The notes: a model not told the origin generated them from the sequence alone. A DNA stretch of 64,000 nt from Pseudoalteromonas piratica (GCF_000788395.1 NZ_CP009888.1:1818001-1882000); one strand, 5' to 3'; counted from the first letter of the stretch, positions 52,850 to 61,358 are shown. Translations and numbers: made by a program.

Positions 52850-53071
52850 ATGAATAACATGATATTGCAAAGTGGTGGAATCGTACTAGTACCAAAGAAA
52901 GCAATAGGCACATTACCATTTGATCCACTTATAGCCAGCGGCGGTGGTGTTAAGACTTCTGCACTCGGTAACGACTTCGAAAATGGTTCAACTACCGATT
53001 ACTCTGCTGTTCCTGTGTTCTTGATCGCAGCTTTGGTTATTGCTGCAATTATCAAGTTTCGTAAAAAGTAA
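52850..53071 (+). CDS. 73-residue Gly-rich peptide with C-terminal TM anchor
   Basis: The N-terminal part (MNNMILQSGGIVLVPKKAIG ... IASGGGVKTSALGNDFENGS) is Gly/Ser-rich. The C-terminus is one membrane helix followed by a basic end (VPVFLIAALVIAAIIKFRKK). It could be a membrane-tethered peptide or a small surface protein. A weak ribosome binding site; the real start may be Met4. Confidence 0.5.
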   Translation: MNNMILQSGGIVLVPKKAIGTLPFDPLIASGGGVKTSALGNDFENGSTTDYSAVPVFLIAALVIAAIIKFRKK

Positions 53072-53072
53072 T

Positions 53073-53474
53073 TTAATAATTTAAGTACCGGTTAATTTTT
53101 CGATGAAGACGAATTGAGCTCACAACAACACCTTCAAGAACAAATTGATCCAAAGAGCCAATATTAGCCGGTTGGTATTCTTTATTAGCTGAGATTAATT
53201 GTCGTTTATTTAAATCTAATATCTTGCATGTAAATAAATTATTGTATTGGGCAACGATGACATCTCCGTGCTTGGCTTCAACACTCCGATCAACCACTAG
53301 TAGATCACCGTCAAAAATTCCAACGCCTTGCATTGAGTTACCGGTCGCAAGGCCGATAAATGTCGCATTCGGATTTTGAATGATGACCTCATCTATACCA
53401 TTTTCTAATTCACAGTAATTTATACCATTGTCATCGAGTGGATCATCTGCTGTATATATTGGTGAAACGTTCAT
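53073..53474 (-). CDS. umuD: UmuD'-like S24 peptidase-family protein without umuC
   Basis: UmuD' supports error-prone DNA polymerase V. This 133-residue copy has the family nucleophile Ser47 (GNSMQG) and Lys84 (FTCKIL), GIFDGDLLVVDRS and VEAKHGDVIVA. It is shorter at the N-terminus than E. coli UmuD (Ser47 against Ser60) and has no Cys-Gly or Ala-Gly cleavage site, so it resembles pre-cleaved UmuD'. ATG 53474 is preferred; TTG 53483 is possible. No umuC follows. A LexA box lies just upstream. Confidence 0.82.
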   Translation of the reverse strand: MNVSPIYTADDPLDDNGINYCELENGIDEVIIQNPNATFIGLATGNSMQGVGIFDGDLLVVDRSVEAKHGDVIVAQYNNLFTCKILDLNKRQLISANKEYQPANIGSLDQFVLEGVVVSSIRLHRKINRYLNY

Positions 53475-53490
53475 TCTAATCAAACTATAG

Positions 53491-53506
53491 CTGTATATAT
53501 ATACAG
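53491..53506. promoter_or_regulatory. LexA box upstream of the umuD'-like gene
   Basis: CTGTATATATATACAG is identical to the consensus SOS box. It lies 17 bases before the ATG and controls the umuD'-like gene. The rest of 53507-53709 has a TTGACA at 53627 and two copies of a 14-base repeat, but no gene. Confidence 0.88.
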
Positions 53507-53709
53507 TTTAGCTTATTTCAAATATAAAATAAAAATTCCTTTACAAATCCAAAAATATCATTAAGTTCATGCTTTTTTTTGTTTATTTAGCCTCACTAAT
53601 TATCTGTTTTAAATCATTTTTTAATGTTGACAAGGCTTCTTTTATCATTAAGTTCAAGCACAACTTAAAGACTGGTAGCCAGTCAGTGTTTATTTATTAA
53701 GAGGAAAAT

Positions 53710-53880
53710 ATGGATACGACTAAAATTCAATTATGTTCGGAAGTGCTTAATGATCATGCGAACTATATTGAGAAACATCTAGCTGAGGTTGCAGAGCAAA
53801 ATCATACTCTGAACTTAATTATTCAAGATATGCAAAAGCAGATATCAATTATTTTCAAAGAGTCATACGGTGGAAATTAA
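53710..53880 (+). CDS. 56-residue helical protein
   Basis: AGAGGA lies 6 bases before ATG. MDTTKIQLCSEVLNDHANYI, then a helical EVAEQNHTLNLIIQDMQKQI. Acidic and likely to oligomerise. No family is recognised. It precedes the second peptide cassette. Confidence 0.5.
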   Translation: MDTTKIQLCSEVLNDHANYIEKHLAEVAEQNHTLNLIIQDMQKQISIIFKESYGGN

Positions 53881-54012
53881 TAATAGGCGGCAAGCTTTTG
53901 CATAGATGTATTGTATTGATTGCCGTTTTTAAATGCTGAGGCCATAGAATACGTATGGCACATTTTTTGCTCTTTGCCTTTGAGTATTATTTAAATTAAC
54001 AAAGGAATGAAA

Positions 54013-54147
54013 ATGTTATCAGCATTATCTTTATTTTTCGCATCTTTATTTGTTCAACCTGCAGAGCTTCCAAGTGAAGAGATGCCGCAAATGAAAGTTA
54101 TGAATGGTGGCGGTGGCGTTATCGTAAAAGACAAGAAAACAGACTAA
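54013..54147 (+). CDS. 44-residue exported Gly-rich micropeptide
   Basis: AAAGGA precedes ATG. The N-terminus is hydrophobic (MLSALSLFFASLFVQPAE), then an acidic/polar part and the tail MKVMNGGGGVIVKDKKTD. A signal peptide or N-terminal anchor is likely. A terminator follows, and then a polytopic membrane protein gene. The layout echoes the cassette at 13184. Confidence 0.55.
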   Translation: MLSALSLFFASLFVQPAELPSEEMPQMKVMNGGGGVIVKDKKTD

Positions 54148-54163
54148 AGTATTAATTTGAATA

Positions 54164-54190
54164 TAAACCACGCAATTTGCGTGGTTTTTT
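54164..54190 (+). terminator. Rho-independent terminator after the Gly-rich micropeptide
   Basis: AACCACGCAA / TTGCGTGGTT with a T-run of eight. It ends or attenuates transcription between the micropeptide and the membrane protein gene. Confidence 0.85.
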
Positions 54191-54238
54191 TTGTCCTGTT
54201 TTTGTAATATTGCGAAAGGTTGATTTGAGGCGCAGTAA

Positions 54239-54832
54239 ATGGATTTAGAGCAAATATCGCAAATTCTTAACGATATAGTTTATGTTCGACCTTCAAATAA
54301 CTCTAACTGGTCAGCTCTTTTTATATCTTCATATATTTCAATTGCGTATATTTTTGCCTTCGTTACGTCTGTATTGTTAGCTATAAACAAATCTGAGTCA
54401 TATAGTCGCTTTATTGTAGTTCGTGCGCTTTCAGCAAAATACATATTAACTGGCTTTTTGATGATGCTAATTCAACTCAATGCAAAAACAGATGCTCAAA
54501 TAGATGCTTCACAACATATTTATCTAGCGTATGCGCTTATTGACTATGTAATATTACGTTATATTCAACGTGTTCATTTACTGACAAGTAAGTATTACAA
54601 TAACATCTACTTTTATGCTGTTATTGGCCTATGGATCAACATATTAATTCAGCTAATTTTATGGCTAAAAATAGGTGTTTTCGATTTCGAGTATGAATTT
54701 GCTTGGTATAATTACACCTACAGTATTATTTCTAATTTAGTAACAGTTTCTATAATAGCGATAATCTTTTTTGATTACGCAGAAATGTTGTTTAGGCATG
54801 TAGTAAGGAAGTTAAATGCAAGCGCTAATTGA
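54239..54832 (+). CDS. Polytopic membrane protein of unknown function
   Basis: 197 residues with about five membrane helices (roughly 26-47, 64-82, 94-112, 124-146 and 163-185). The middle motif YLAYALIDYVILRYIQRVH followed by YFYAVIGLWINILIQLILWL and YNYTYSII resembles the order YRYFYYSICELL / YFLALALSISLIITWLL / IYGYIIPT in the 13278 protein. TGAGG precedes the start. It overlaps the next gene by 17 bases. Confidence 0.6.
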   Translation: MDLEQISQILNDIVYVRPSNNSNWSALFISSYISIAYIFAFVTSVLLAINKSESYSRFIVVRALSAKYILTGFLMMLIQLNAKTDAQIDASQHIYLAYALIDYVILRYIQRVHLLTSKYYNNIYFYAVIGLWINILIQLILWLKIGVFDFEYEFAWYNYTYSIISNLVTVSIIAIIFFDYAEMLFRHVVRKLNASAN

Positions 54833-55178
54833 ATGGTGGTTAGAACTGGACTCAATTTTTAAAGTTGTATGGTCCGCAATTCCTTTAGGAGGCTTACTGA
54901 TTGTCTGGTTAATGATTCGAGACGTAAAAAACATGTTTAATCAAAACCAGCTTGCTCAACGTTCATTGGAAGCAACAAATGAAGCAATCCTTGCCGAACA
55001 AGCCAAATCAGCTAAAGATGCAAAATATCACGCACTAAAGTCTAGCCAAGCACAATATGATGTTGGTGTAATGACTGGCCAGATAAAAGAAAGAAATTGG
55101 TTTCTAGAAATGCTTAGTAGAGAGAAGCAGGAAAGGGCACTAGAGCAAACAAATATTGTTAAGTTTAAAAAGAAGTAG
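54816..55178 (+). CDS. Membrane-anchored coiled-coil protein
   Basis: 120 residues: one N-terminal membrane helix (about 15-33), then a charged coiled coil (NQNQLAQRSLEATNEAILAE ... LSREKQERALEQ) facing the cytoplasm. It is last in the second peptide cassette. The topology matches the 13741 protein, although sequence similarity is not evident. Confidence 0.55.
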   Translation: MQALIEWWLELDSIFKVVWSAIPLGGLLIVWLMIRDVKNMFNQNQLAQRSLEATNEAILAEQAKSAKDAKYHALKSSQAQYDVGVMTGQIKERNWFLEMLSREKQERALEQTNIVKFKKK

Positions 55179-55200
55179 CGATTAAGCTACTTCTTCTTTT
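55171..55200. terminator. Bidirectional terminator between convergent genes
   Basis: GAAGTAGC / GCTACTTC with a GATTAA loop overlaps the stop region of the 54816 gene. It lies at the end of the convergent HTH gene. Confidence 0.75.
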
Positions 55201-55589
55201 TGATTAACTCTTAATTCGATACATTCAGCAATAAGTTTTGCTGAACCTTCAAGTAATTCTTCATCGTGCATCACTAAGCTTTTTGGTAGCAAGCTAAAAC
55301 GTGCTGCTTTTAGGATGCCAGAAATAACACCGAGCTCGATATCCTCTTTAGTAACTTCGTCAAATATTGTTGGACGAACACCATATAAAAGCCATTCAAG
55401 TGATACAGACTTTTCATTTTTAACATGATCAATAAGTTCTAGGCTTATTTGTTTTGAGCCATTCTTGAATCTAGAAATGGATTCTTCTGGGATATCAAAA
55501 TATTTAGCCATTTCACGACTGAATCTAAAGTTATATAGAACTTTGATACGGTCAATTATATCGCTTTGATTTAATTTTGAATTATGCAT
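55182..55589 (-). CDS. Second CI-like HTH regulator
   Basis: 135 residues. The N-terminal HTH (IKVLYNFRFSREMAKYFDIP, then ISRFKNGSKQISLELIDHV, VSLEWLLYGVRPT) resembles the phage CI repressor DNA-binding domain. No peptidase domain is present. It is divergent from the 55704 gene across an AGTTTG / CAAACT inverted repeat. It may be a second repressor or govern attR-side genes. Confidence 0.72.
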   Translation of the reverse strand: MHNSKLNQSDIIDRIKVLYNFRFSREMAKYFDIPEESISRFKNGSKQISLELIDHVKNEKSVSLEWLLYGVRPTIFDEVTKEDIELGVISGILKAARFSLLPKSLVMHDEELLEGSAKLIAECIELRVNQKEEVA

Positions 55590-55656
55590 TTGGTCGGTTC
55601 CTCATATCTAATTGCAATATAACAGGTTATTTGTGATAAAAACAATTTATTTATAA

Positions 55657-55678
55657 AGTTTGACAAATATAGCAAACT
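55657..55678. promoter_or_regulatory. Inverted repeat, possible operator of the right-end regulator
   Basis: AGTTTG and CAAACT separated by 10 bases. TTTGACA within it can be a -35 for the 55704 gene. It lies between the divergent regulator and the 89-residue ORF. Confidence 0.45.
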
Positions 55679-55703
55679 ATTTAAGAATGTTTGCAGTTGA
55701 GAA

Positions 55704-55973
55704 ATGATATACAATGCAGAGGTTAAGCATTTTATGGCCGAAAAGAGCAAAACGGAATTAGCCGAATCACTAGGTGATCATTTAAATTTATTGAAACTGC
55801 ACCATAATCAAAGCGCAGAGCCAGATCATGCAGTGAATTCTATTTTCAGTGCTATGGATGAACTGATTCTCCAGGTCTATAAAGACTCTCTGAAAGAACC
55901 TTTTAAATTTGGGGTAAATTTGGGGGAAGATGAATCACCATTACGACCCAGTAAGACCTCACTCGAAACGTAA
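55704..55973 (+). CDS. Unknown 89-residue protein next to attR
   Basis: MIYNAEVKHFMAEKSKTELA, then a helical segment with HHNQSAEPDHAVNSIFSAMD. Paired with the divergent HTH gene, it may form a two-gene switch. No family is recognised. The start is uncertain (Met11 is possible). Confidence 0.5.
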   Translation: MIYNAEVKHFMAEKSKTELAESLGDHLNLLKLHHNQSAEPDHAVNSIFSAMDELILQVYKDSLKEPFKFGVNLGEDESPLRPSKTSLET

Positions 55974-56018
55974 TTACTGGGCTGTAGGGGTCTAAAAAGG
56001 TTTAAAAATCATATTAAT

Positions 56019-56053
56019 AGGGTTCAAGTCCCTCCATCCGCACCATGATTTAA
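56019..56053 (+). repeat. attR: right prophage attachment core
   Basis: The second copy of the 35-bp core. It contains only the 3' end of tRNA-Leu (T-arm 3' part, acceptor, CCA), so it is a non-functional tRNA remnant. Downstream is chromosomal sequence with its own terminator. Confidence 0.93.
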
Positions 56054-56078
56054 AACCCAAGCAAATGCTTGGGTTTTT
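56052..56078 (+). terminator. Original chromosomal terminator of tRNA-Leu
   Basis: AAACCCAAGC / GCTTGGGTTT plus a T-run lies just outside attR. Before integration it would have followed the tRNA-Leu gene. Confidence 0.85.
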
Positions 56079-56103
56079 TTATGTCTTTATTTTATCTACC
56101 AAA

Positions 56104-57270
56104 CTATATACGTGTTATTTTTAAAGTGTAATAACACTCATTAGTTAGCTTATGTGCTGCTAACCCCGCTTTTGCCGATAGTGCATTTATTATAAAAGTG
56201 CCTACCCCAAAATTATTTTCGTTATTTGGTTTTGTGTTAATGCGATTACTAAAAGAGACGCTGTTTTTGCATACTGTAATTGATAAGTTACCTTCGCCAT
56301 AAGTACGAAAATTTGAATCAATCTGTGCCATTAATAAGTTTAATTCGTCTTCGTTTAATGACACAAAGAAGGTGTCGGCTTTAATTTCTACTAAAAGTGA
56401 ATCGCTGTACTTTTTCTGCCAATGATTTAAAAAGCTTATAAAGTCAGTGCTCGATAGATTTTCCTTATCCCCTGTTAGCCAAAGCCCTAAGATGGTATTT
56501 GCAAGTTTTACCGAGGTTTGCTGAGTTGTCTTAAGTTCAGCAACTTTTATAAGTACTTGCTCTGTCAAATCATCCATATGGTCAAATTGAGACAATTGGT
56601 GGCCCAGTAAAGTTAAAGGATGGCGGATTTCATGACTAAGAAAACTAGAGAAAGCTTTCTCTCTTGCTATTGCTTGTTGCTCATTTTCAAGTGCACTTAG
56701 CGTAACCGTTTTTACGCTATCTAACTCACTAAAGCGTAATTCCGTAGCTATGTCTCGAGTTTTAATGCTCTTTACAAACCGTGACAGTTGATTACGCACT
56801 TTAGATAAAACATGGGATAACCAAAAGGCGAATAAAAACAAACTACTCAAACATACATATAACAGCAATGGTCTAATATCAAATGATTCTCCCTTATCAA
56901 ACTGATGCACAACATAGACTTTTTTGGCTGTTTCATGGGCTTGGTAAATCAGAAAATAACTATCATGTTTCTCGGTTTCAAAAAAATAAACGGTATTAAC
57001 CTCTGATAAATTGTTTAATTGAGCGCGATTTGAAAGGGAAAAGTCTAAGAGTACGTCACTGACTTTGCGAGCTCCGCTGCTAATTTTTTGCTGGGTACTG
57101 ATAAACTGTTCTGCATCCTCAAAAAGATAAAACTCAGCAGTATCGTCCAATGCAAACCAATAAAAAACTATTGATAAGGCTGCAAATAATAAACCAAAAA
57201 CAATAAATGGAATGAGAATATTGCGATTAAGGTAAGCGGTTAAGGATTCAGTTGGTTTCACGAAGTACAA
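56104..57270 (-). CDS. Sensor histidine kinase
   Basis: 388 residues: two membrane helices (about 20-40 and 133-155) around a periplasmic domain of about 90 residues, a HAMP-like linker, and the phospho-acceptor His in SHEIRHPLTLLGHQ. The ATPase domain is short and its N and G boxes are degenerate (MAQIDSNF, NNFGVGTFI), so the kinase may be weak or use a divergent ATP site. It overlaps the response regulator by 23 bases. Confidence 0.88.
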   Translation of the reverse strand: MYFVKPTESLTAYLNRNILIPFIVFGLLFAALSIVFYWFALDDTAEFYLFEDAEQFISTQQKISSGARKVSDVLLDFSLSNRAQLNNLSEVNTVYFFETEKHDSYFLIYQAHETAKKVYVVHQFDKGESFDIRPLLLYVCLSSLFLFAFWLSHVLSKVRNQLSRFVKSIKTRDIATELRFSELDSVKTVTLSALENEQQAIAREKAFSSFLSHEIRHPLTLLGHQLSQFDHMDDLTEQVLIKVAELKTTQQTSVKLANTILGLWLTGDKENLSSTDFISFLNHWQKKYSDSLLVEIKADTFFVSLNEDELNLLMAQIDSNFRTYGEGNLSITVCKNSVSFSNRINTKPNNENNFGVGTFIINALSAKAGLAAHKLTNECYYTLKITRI

Positions 57271-57919
57271 CTCCTACGCCTTTAATTGTATGTAATAACG
57301 GCGTTTCTTGTTGATGGCTTATATTGTTCCTTAAGCGGCTAACGAGCGTCTTATACATATCTGGTGTCACATTATTATCGGGCCATAACTTTTCTAAAAT
57401 GATTGCTTTACTTACCGGTGCTGGGTAGTGATTGATTAGCAGTGTAAGTAACTGCCATTGTTGTGGCGATAGGGTGATAACACGTTTACTTCGGGTAGCA
57501 ATTCGTTGCTGTAAATCAATGGTCAGATCACCCAACACAAAAGGTTTAGACCTGATACTCGGTTTTTTAGCCTTAAGCAATTTAAGACGAATTGTTAACT
57601 CTGCCAGCTCAAAGGGTTTGGTTAAGTAATCGAGGGCACCAAGCGAAAAAGCCAAAAGTTTATTATCTAACGCAGCTTCGGCGGTTAAAAAGATGATAGG
57701 AGTATCAGGTTGTGCGGCTGTAAAATGTGTAGCGAGTACAAACCCAGTGCCATCAGGTAAACCGATATCTAAAACAATCGCATCATACTCTTGCTTGGAA
57801 GAAATCTCTTTGGCAGCGTGCACACTATCGGCAAAATCGACTTCAATACCTTCATTATTGAGAAAATCGATCGTGTTTGCAGCCAATGCTCTGTCGTCTT
57901 CAACAAACAAAATTAGCAT
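57248..57919 (-). CDS. OmpR/PhoB-type response regulator
   Basis: 223 residues. The receiver domain has acidic EDD near the start, the phospho-acceptor Asp in IVLDIGLPDG, the switch Thr in FLTAEA and Lys in YLTKPFE. The C-terminal winged helix includes TLSPQQWQLLTLLINH and LVSRLRNNI. It works with the overlapping histidine kinase. The signal is unknown; the divergent amidohydrolase gene may be a target. Confidence 0.93.
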   Translation of the reverse strand: MLILFVEDDRALAANTIDFLNNEGIEVDFADSVHAAKEISSKQEYDAIVLDIGLPDGTGFVLATHFTAAQPDTPIIFLTAEAALDNKLLAFSLGALDYLTKPFELAELTIRLKLLKAKKPSIRSKPFVLGDLTIDLQQRIATRSKRVITLSPQQWQLLTLLINHYPAPVSKAIILEKLWPDNNVTPDMYKTLVSRLRNNISHQQETPLLHTIKGVGVVLRETN

Positions 57920-58046
57920 TTATTTCCCACTTCATTCTATTTTTAAGGTTTCAATAAAGGGCAATCATAACTCGACTATTATTACTGCAGTTACCTTTTC
58001 GTTACCTTGTTAATTGTAAGCTATTTGATATCGGAGGCATCTAGTT

Positions 58047-59744
58047 ATGAAGAGAAAAACGGTTATGACGTCAAATATTATTGCAATTGCTGCAGCATTG
58101 AGTGGCTGTGGAGGCGTATCTGAGTCACCTAATCAAGCAAGCACAGGGGCTGACTTAGTAGTAAACAACGCAACTATCTATACGGTTAATAACGTAGCAC
58201 CCTTGGCACAAAGTATGGCGATTAAAAACGGTAAGATTATTTATGTAGGTGATAATGAATCAGTAAATGAATTTATTGGTGACAATACAGAAGTTAAAGA
58301 TTTGGCTGGCAAGTTGGTATTACCTGGCTTGCATGATGTGCATATTCATCCACTTGAATCCGCATCAGAGGCAACACATTTTACCTTGCCAGAATATGCC
58401 GATGTTAACGAATATCAAGCTGTGATTGAGAATGCCAGCATACAGCACTCAGATGCAAAGTGGCTTATTGGTTATGGTCACAATATTGATGGCTTACTTG
58501 AACTGACTCAATCACCGCGCGCTGTTATCGACCAAGTTGTTAATGACCGACCTGTAGTTATTATGGAGCAAACCTCTCACTCCATGTGGGTGAACTCTAA
58601 AGCGCTCTCAATTGCTAATATTACTCAGCAAAGTCGCGACCCCATCGGCGGTGTATTTGGTCGTGACGAAAGTGGCGTATTAAATGGCATTTTATATGAC
58701 AATGCTGGCAATTTAGTGATGGATCTTGCAATGCAAGGCCAGGGTGATGAAGCAACAGAAAACTATTTTGGTTTTCTTGAGTATACCCAGCCTGAATTAT
58801 TACAGCATGGCGTTACGTCAATCAGTGATGCACGTGTTTATTGGCAAAGAGGGCAATTAGATACCTGGCTTAAGTTAGCAAACGATGATGCACTTAAAAT
58901 GCGGGTGAGTTTGGGGCTTTGGGCTTACCCTGAAGCCAGTGATGAATCTCAACTAGCTCAATTAAAATCCTTGTATCAAGCGTCTCAAGATTCGTTACTA
59001 AAAGTAGATCAGGTTAAAGTTTACATGGATGGAATTCTAGTCAATACAACGGCTGCATTAAAGGCACCTTATGAATACAGTTGGTTAGCACTGGATGGTG
59101 ATAAAGGCCTTAACTATTTCACTCAAGCGCGGTTAGCCAAATATATTGAAGTGTTAGAGCCTATTGGTTTTGATTTCAACATTCATGGCATTGGCGATCG
59201 TGGCATTCATGAAGCCCTTAACGCTATTGAAGCAGGCTCCAAAGGCATTGGACGCCATCGTATCACGCATCTTGAAGTTGTGGACTCGCTCGATTTACCT
59301 CGTTTTAAAGAGCTCAGTGTGATAGCAGATGCACAGGTTGCAGGGGAGTTTACAGAGCCCCATCACTGGCCTGAATTGACGCCTTTACTCGGGCATCAAC
59401 GTAGCGATCGTTTAGTGCCTATTGCCAGTTTAGTTGAGCAAGGTGCGATGCTTACGCTTAGTAGTGATTGGAATGTGAGCACACTTAACCCTTTTGTTGG
59501 AATTGCACATGCTGTGAGTCGTGCACCTGAGGCAATTAGCATTGAACAGGCTATCGAGGCATATACTATCAATGCGGCTTATGCGATGCGACAGGAGGAT
59601 AGAGTCGGCTCGTTAGTTGCAGGAAAGGAAGCTGATTTTATTGTATTAGATCGCAATATTCTCACCTTGGACGCCGCCCAAATAAAGCAAACAAGGGTAT
59701 TACAAAGTTATGTTCAGGGAGAAGTGGTATTTACAGCTAAATAG
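58047..59744 (+). CDS. Exported amidohydrolase (YtcJ-like), lipoprotein
   Basis: 565 residues. The N-terminus has a lipobox (AAALSGC), then LVVNNATIYTVNN, and the metal-binding motif GLHDVHIHPLE. Later metal ligands lie in NIHGIGDRGI and ITHLEVVD, and SSDWNVSTLNPF is typical of amidohydrolase_3/YtcJ enzymes. The substrate is unknown. A strong GGAGG lies upstream. Divergent from the two-component genes. Confidence 0.85.
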   Translation: MKRKTVMTSNIIAIAAALSGCGGVSESPNQASTGADLVVNNATIYTVNNVAPLAQSMAIKNGKIIYVGDNESVNEFIGDNTEVKDLAGKLVLPGLHDVHIHPLESASEATHFTLPEYADVNEYQAVIENASIQHSDAKWLIGYGHNIDGLLELTQSPRAVIDQVVNDRPVVIMEQTSHSMWVNSKALSIANITQQSRDPIGGVFGRDESGVLNGILYDNAGNLVMDLAMQGQGDEATENYFGFLEYTQPELLQHGVTSISDARVYWQRGQLDTWLKLANDDALKMRVSLGLWAYPEASDESQLAQLKSLYQASQDSLLKVDQVKVYMDGILVNTTAALKAPYEYSWLALDGDKGLNYFTQARLAKYIEVLEPIGFDFNIHGIGDRGIHEALNAIEAGSKGIGRHRITHLEVVDSLDLPRFKELSVIADAQVAGEFTEPHHWPELTPLLGHQRSDRLVPIASLVEQGAMLTLSSDWNVSTLNPFVGIAHAVSRAPEAISIEQAIEAYTINAAYAMRQEDRVGSLVAGKEADFIVLDRNILTLDAAQIKQTRVLQSYVQGEVVFTAK

Positions 59745-59818
59745 CAACGTATGGAATCGTTAATGTGTTACAGCAGTCAGTTAAATGCGTGACTGCTGTA
59801 ACGAAGAGAAAAAACTTG

Positions 59819-61240
59819 TTATTGACTAACAACCGCTGCAATTTGCGGTTGTACATCCAAACCATAGCCGAAGAAAGTCGCAGCAATTAGCACTACAGAA
59901 GCAGCAATCATTAGCTTCACTAATAGCGGCAAACAGAACTTAAACCATTGACCATAAGGTACACCCGCCATACCTATGATACCCATTAATACGGCATTTG
60001 TTGGGATAATCATATTTGAGAAACCATCACCAAATTGGTATGCAAGTACCGCAACTTGGCGTGGTACACCAACTAAATCACCAAGAGGTGCCATGAGTGG
60101 CATGGTCACATATGCTTGACCTGAGCCAGATGGAATAAAGGTATTTAAAAGAGTTTGAATAACCAACATACCAACAGCTGAGATTTCAGCACTGACATAA
60201 GATAACGGTAAGCTCATACCGTACACTAGGCTGTGAAGAATTTTACCGTCATCAAGAATAAGTGCGATACCACGTGCAACACCAATTAGAATTGCGGTTG
60301 TTACTAAATCTGAGGTGCCTTCAATAAATTTATTTGCAGCAGTGTTTGCATCAAGTTTACCCAATACAGTAATAACAAGGCCCCAAGCAACAAATAAGCC
60401 GCCAAGTTCATACAAGTACCAGCCTTTGGTTGCAATGCCCCATACAGCGATTACTAAGGTGGCAATAAAGCTTAATAACACCAATTGGTGACGACGATTA
60501 AGCTTAGGATAATCATGTGTTTCTTTACCTTCTAATGGACAAGGAATACCAGCCATTAACGAGCGAGACGGATCAGCCTGAACTTGTTTGGTATAAGACC
60601 ACACGTGATGAAAACCAATTAATACAAAAGGTACAAAAATCGCAAGACGTAACCAAAGGCCTGAGTAAACAGGTACTTCGGCAATTTGTTGTGCAATTAA
60701 TACGGTAAATGGGTTAAATGCCGATACACCGTAGCCAATGCCATATCCGGCAACAATCATTCCTACAGCTGTCATCGCATCTAGGCGCATGGCTTTACAC
60801 AGTGCTACCAAAATGAGTACAAATGGAATGTATTCGCCTGCAGTACCAATCGCACTTGAGGCAAGGGCAAAACAAAACACCACGGCAAAAATGAGTTTTT
60901 GTGGCTTATCGCCATGTTTTTCCAATAAACGACCGATTAGCGCATCTACTGTGCCGGTAGCACGCGCTATTGCAAGTACACCGCCCACAATTAAAACAAA
61001 AAAGATAACATCCTGTGCAGCGGCAAATGCACGAGGAATCGCAGTAAGAAAGTCCCAAGGGGTAAGGTAATGACTTTCAGCGGCGACCTGATAAGTGCCA
61101 GGTACAACGGCTTGACGGCCATTTGCTGTTTCTACGGTATCAAAAAATCCTTGGGGTACAATCCAAGTAGCAAGGTAAGCGACAAACATCATCGCCAATA
61201 GCAATACTAGCGTATGAGGTACTTTCAATGTCTTAGGCAT
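59819..61240 (-). CDS. YfcC-family transporter
   Basis: 473 residues with about 12 membrane helices. MPKTLKVPHTLVLLLAMMFV, then TYQVAAESHYLTPWDFLTAI and GYGIGYGVSAFNPFTV follow the YfcC/DcuC-like family. Members are predicted carboxylate or amino-acid carriers, mostly uncharacterised. ATG 61240 is preferred to TTG 61285 because GGA precedes it. Confidence 0.85.
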   Translation of the reverse strand: MPKTLKVPHTLVLLLAMMFVAYLATWIVPQGFFDTVETANGRQAVVPGTYQVAAESHYLTPWDFLTAIPRAFAAAQDVIFFVLIVGGVLAIARATGTVDALIGRLLEKHGDKPQKLIFAVVFCFALASSAIGTAGEYIPFVLILVALCKAMRLDAMTAVGMIVAGYGIGYGVSAFNPFTVLIAQQIAEVPVYSGLWLRLAIFVPFVLIGFHHVWSYTKQVQADPSRSLMAGIPCPLEGKETHDYPKLNRRHQLVLLSFIATLVIAVWGIATKGWYLYELGGLFVAWGLVITVLGKLDANTAANKFIEGTSDLVTTAILIGVARGIALILDDGKILHSLVYGMSLPLSYVSAEISAVGMLVIQTLLNTFIPSGSGQAYVTMPLMAPLGDLVGVPRQVAVLAYQFGDGFSNMIIPTNAVLMGIIGMAGVPYGQWFKFCLPLLVKLMIAASVVLIAATFFGYGLDVQPQIAAVVSQ

Positions 61241-61333
61241 AAATAAGTCCAGTTGTGGGAAAGGCCATAGTTTATGCGTAATCAAAGCGCTTAAAAAGAG
61301 GTGATTGTAAACAAATTAGAATGGCATATATAA

Positions 61334-61358
61334 AAAAAGCACCGTGAGCGGTGCTTTT
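61334..61358 (-). terminator. Rho-independent terminator after queC
   Basis: AAAAGCACCG / CGGTGCTTTT with a TGAG loop lies 12 bases after the queC stop on the minus strand and is followed by A/T-runs on both sides. Confidence 0.85.

Larger units (their letters stand above)
8778..56053. mobile_element. Complete-looking lambdoid/HK97-type siphovirus prophage
   Basis: About 47.2 kb between 35-bp direct repeats in tRNA-Leu. It contains integrase and excisionase, an immunity region, O/P-like replication genes, a Q-like antiterminator, lysis genes, terminase, portal, S49-type protease, HK97 capsid, tail tube, frameshifted tail chaperones, a 1742-residue tape measure and tail-tip genes. No structural module is visibly deleted. 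The only clear lesion is a probable frameshift at 11876-11882. Confidence 0.95.

Noticed and set aside
56019..56043. A second tRNA gene at the right end
   Set aside because: Only the 3' quarter of the tRNA is present; it is the attR repeat.
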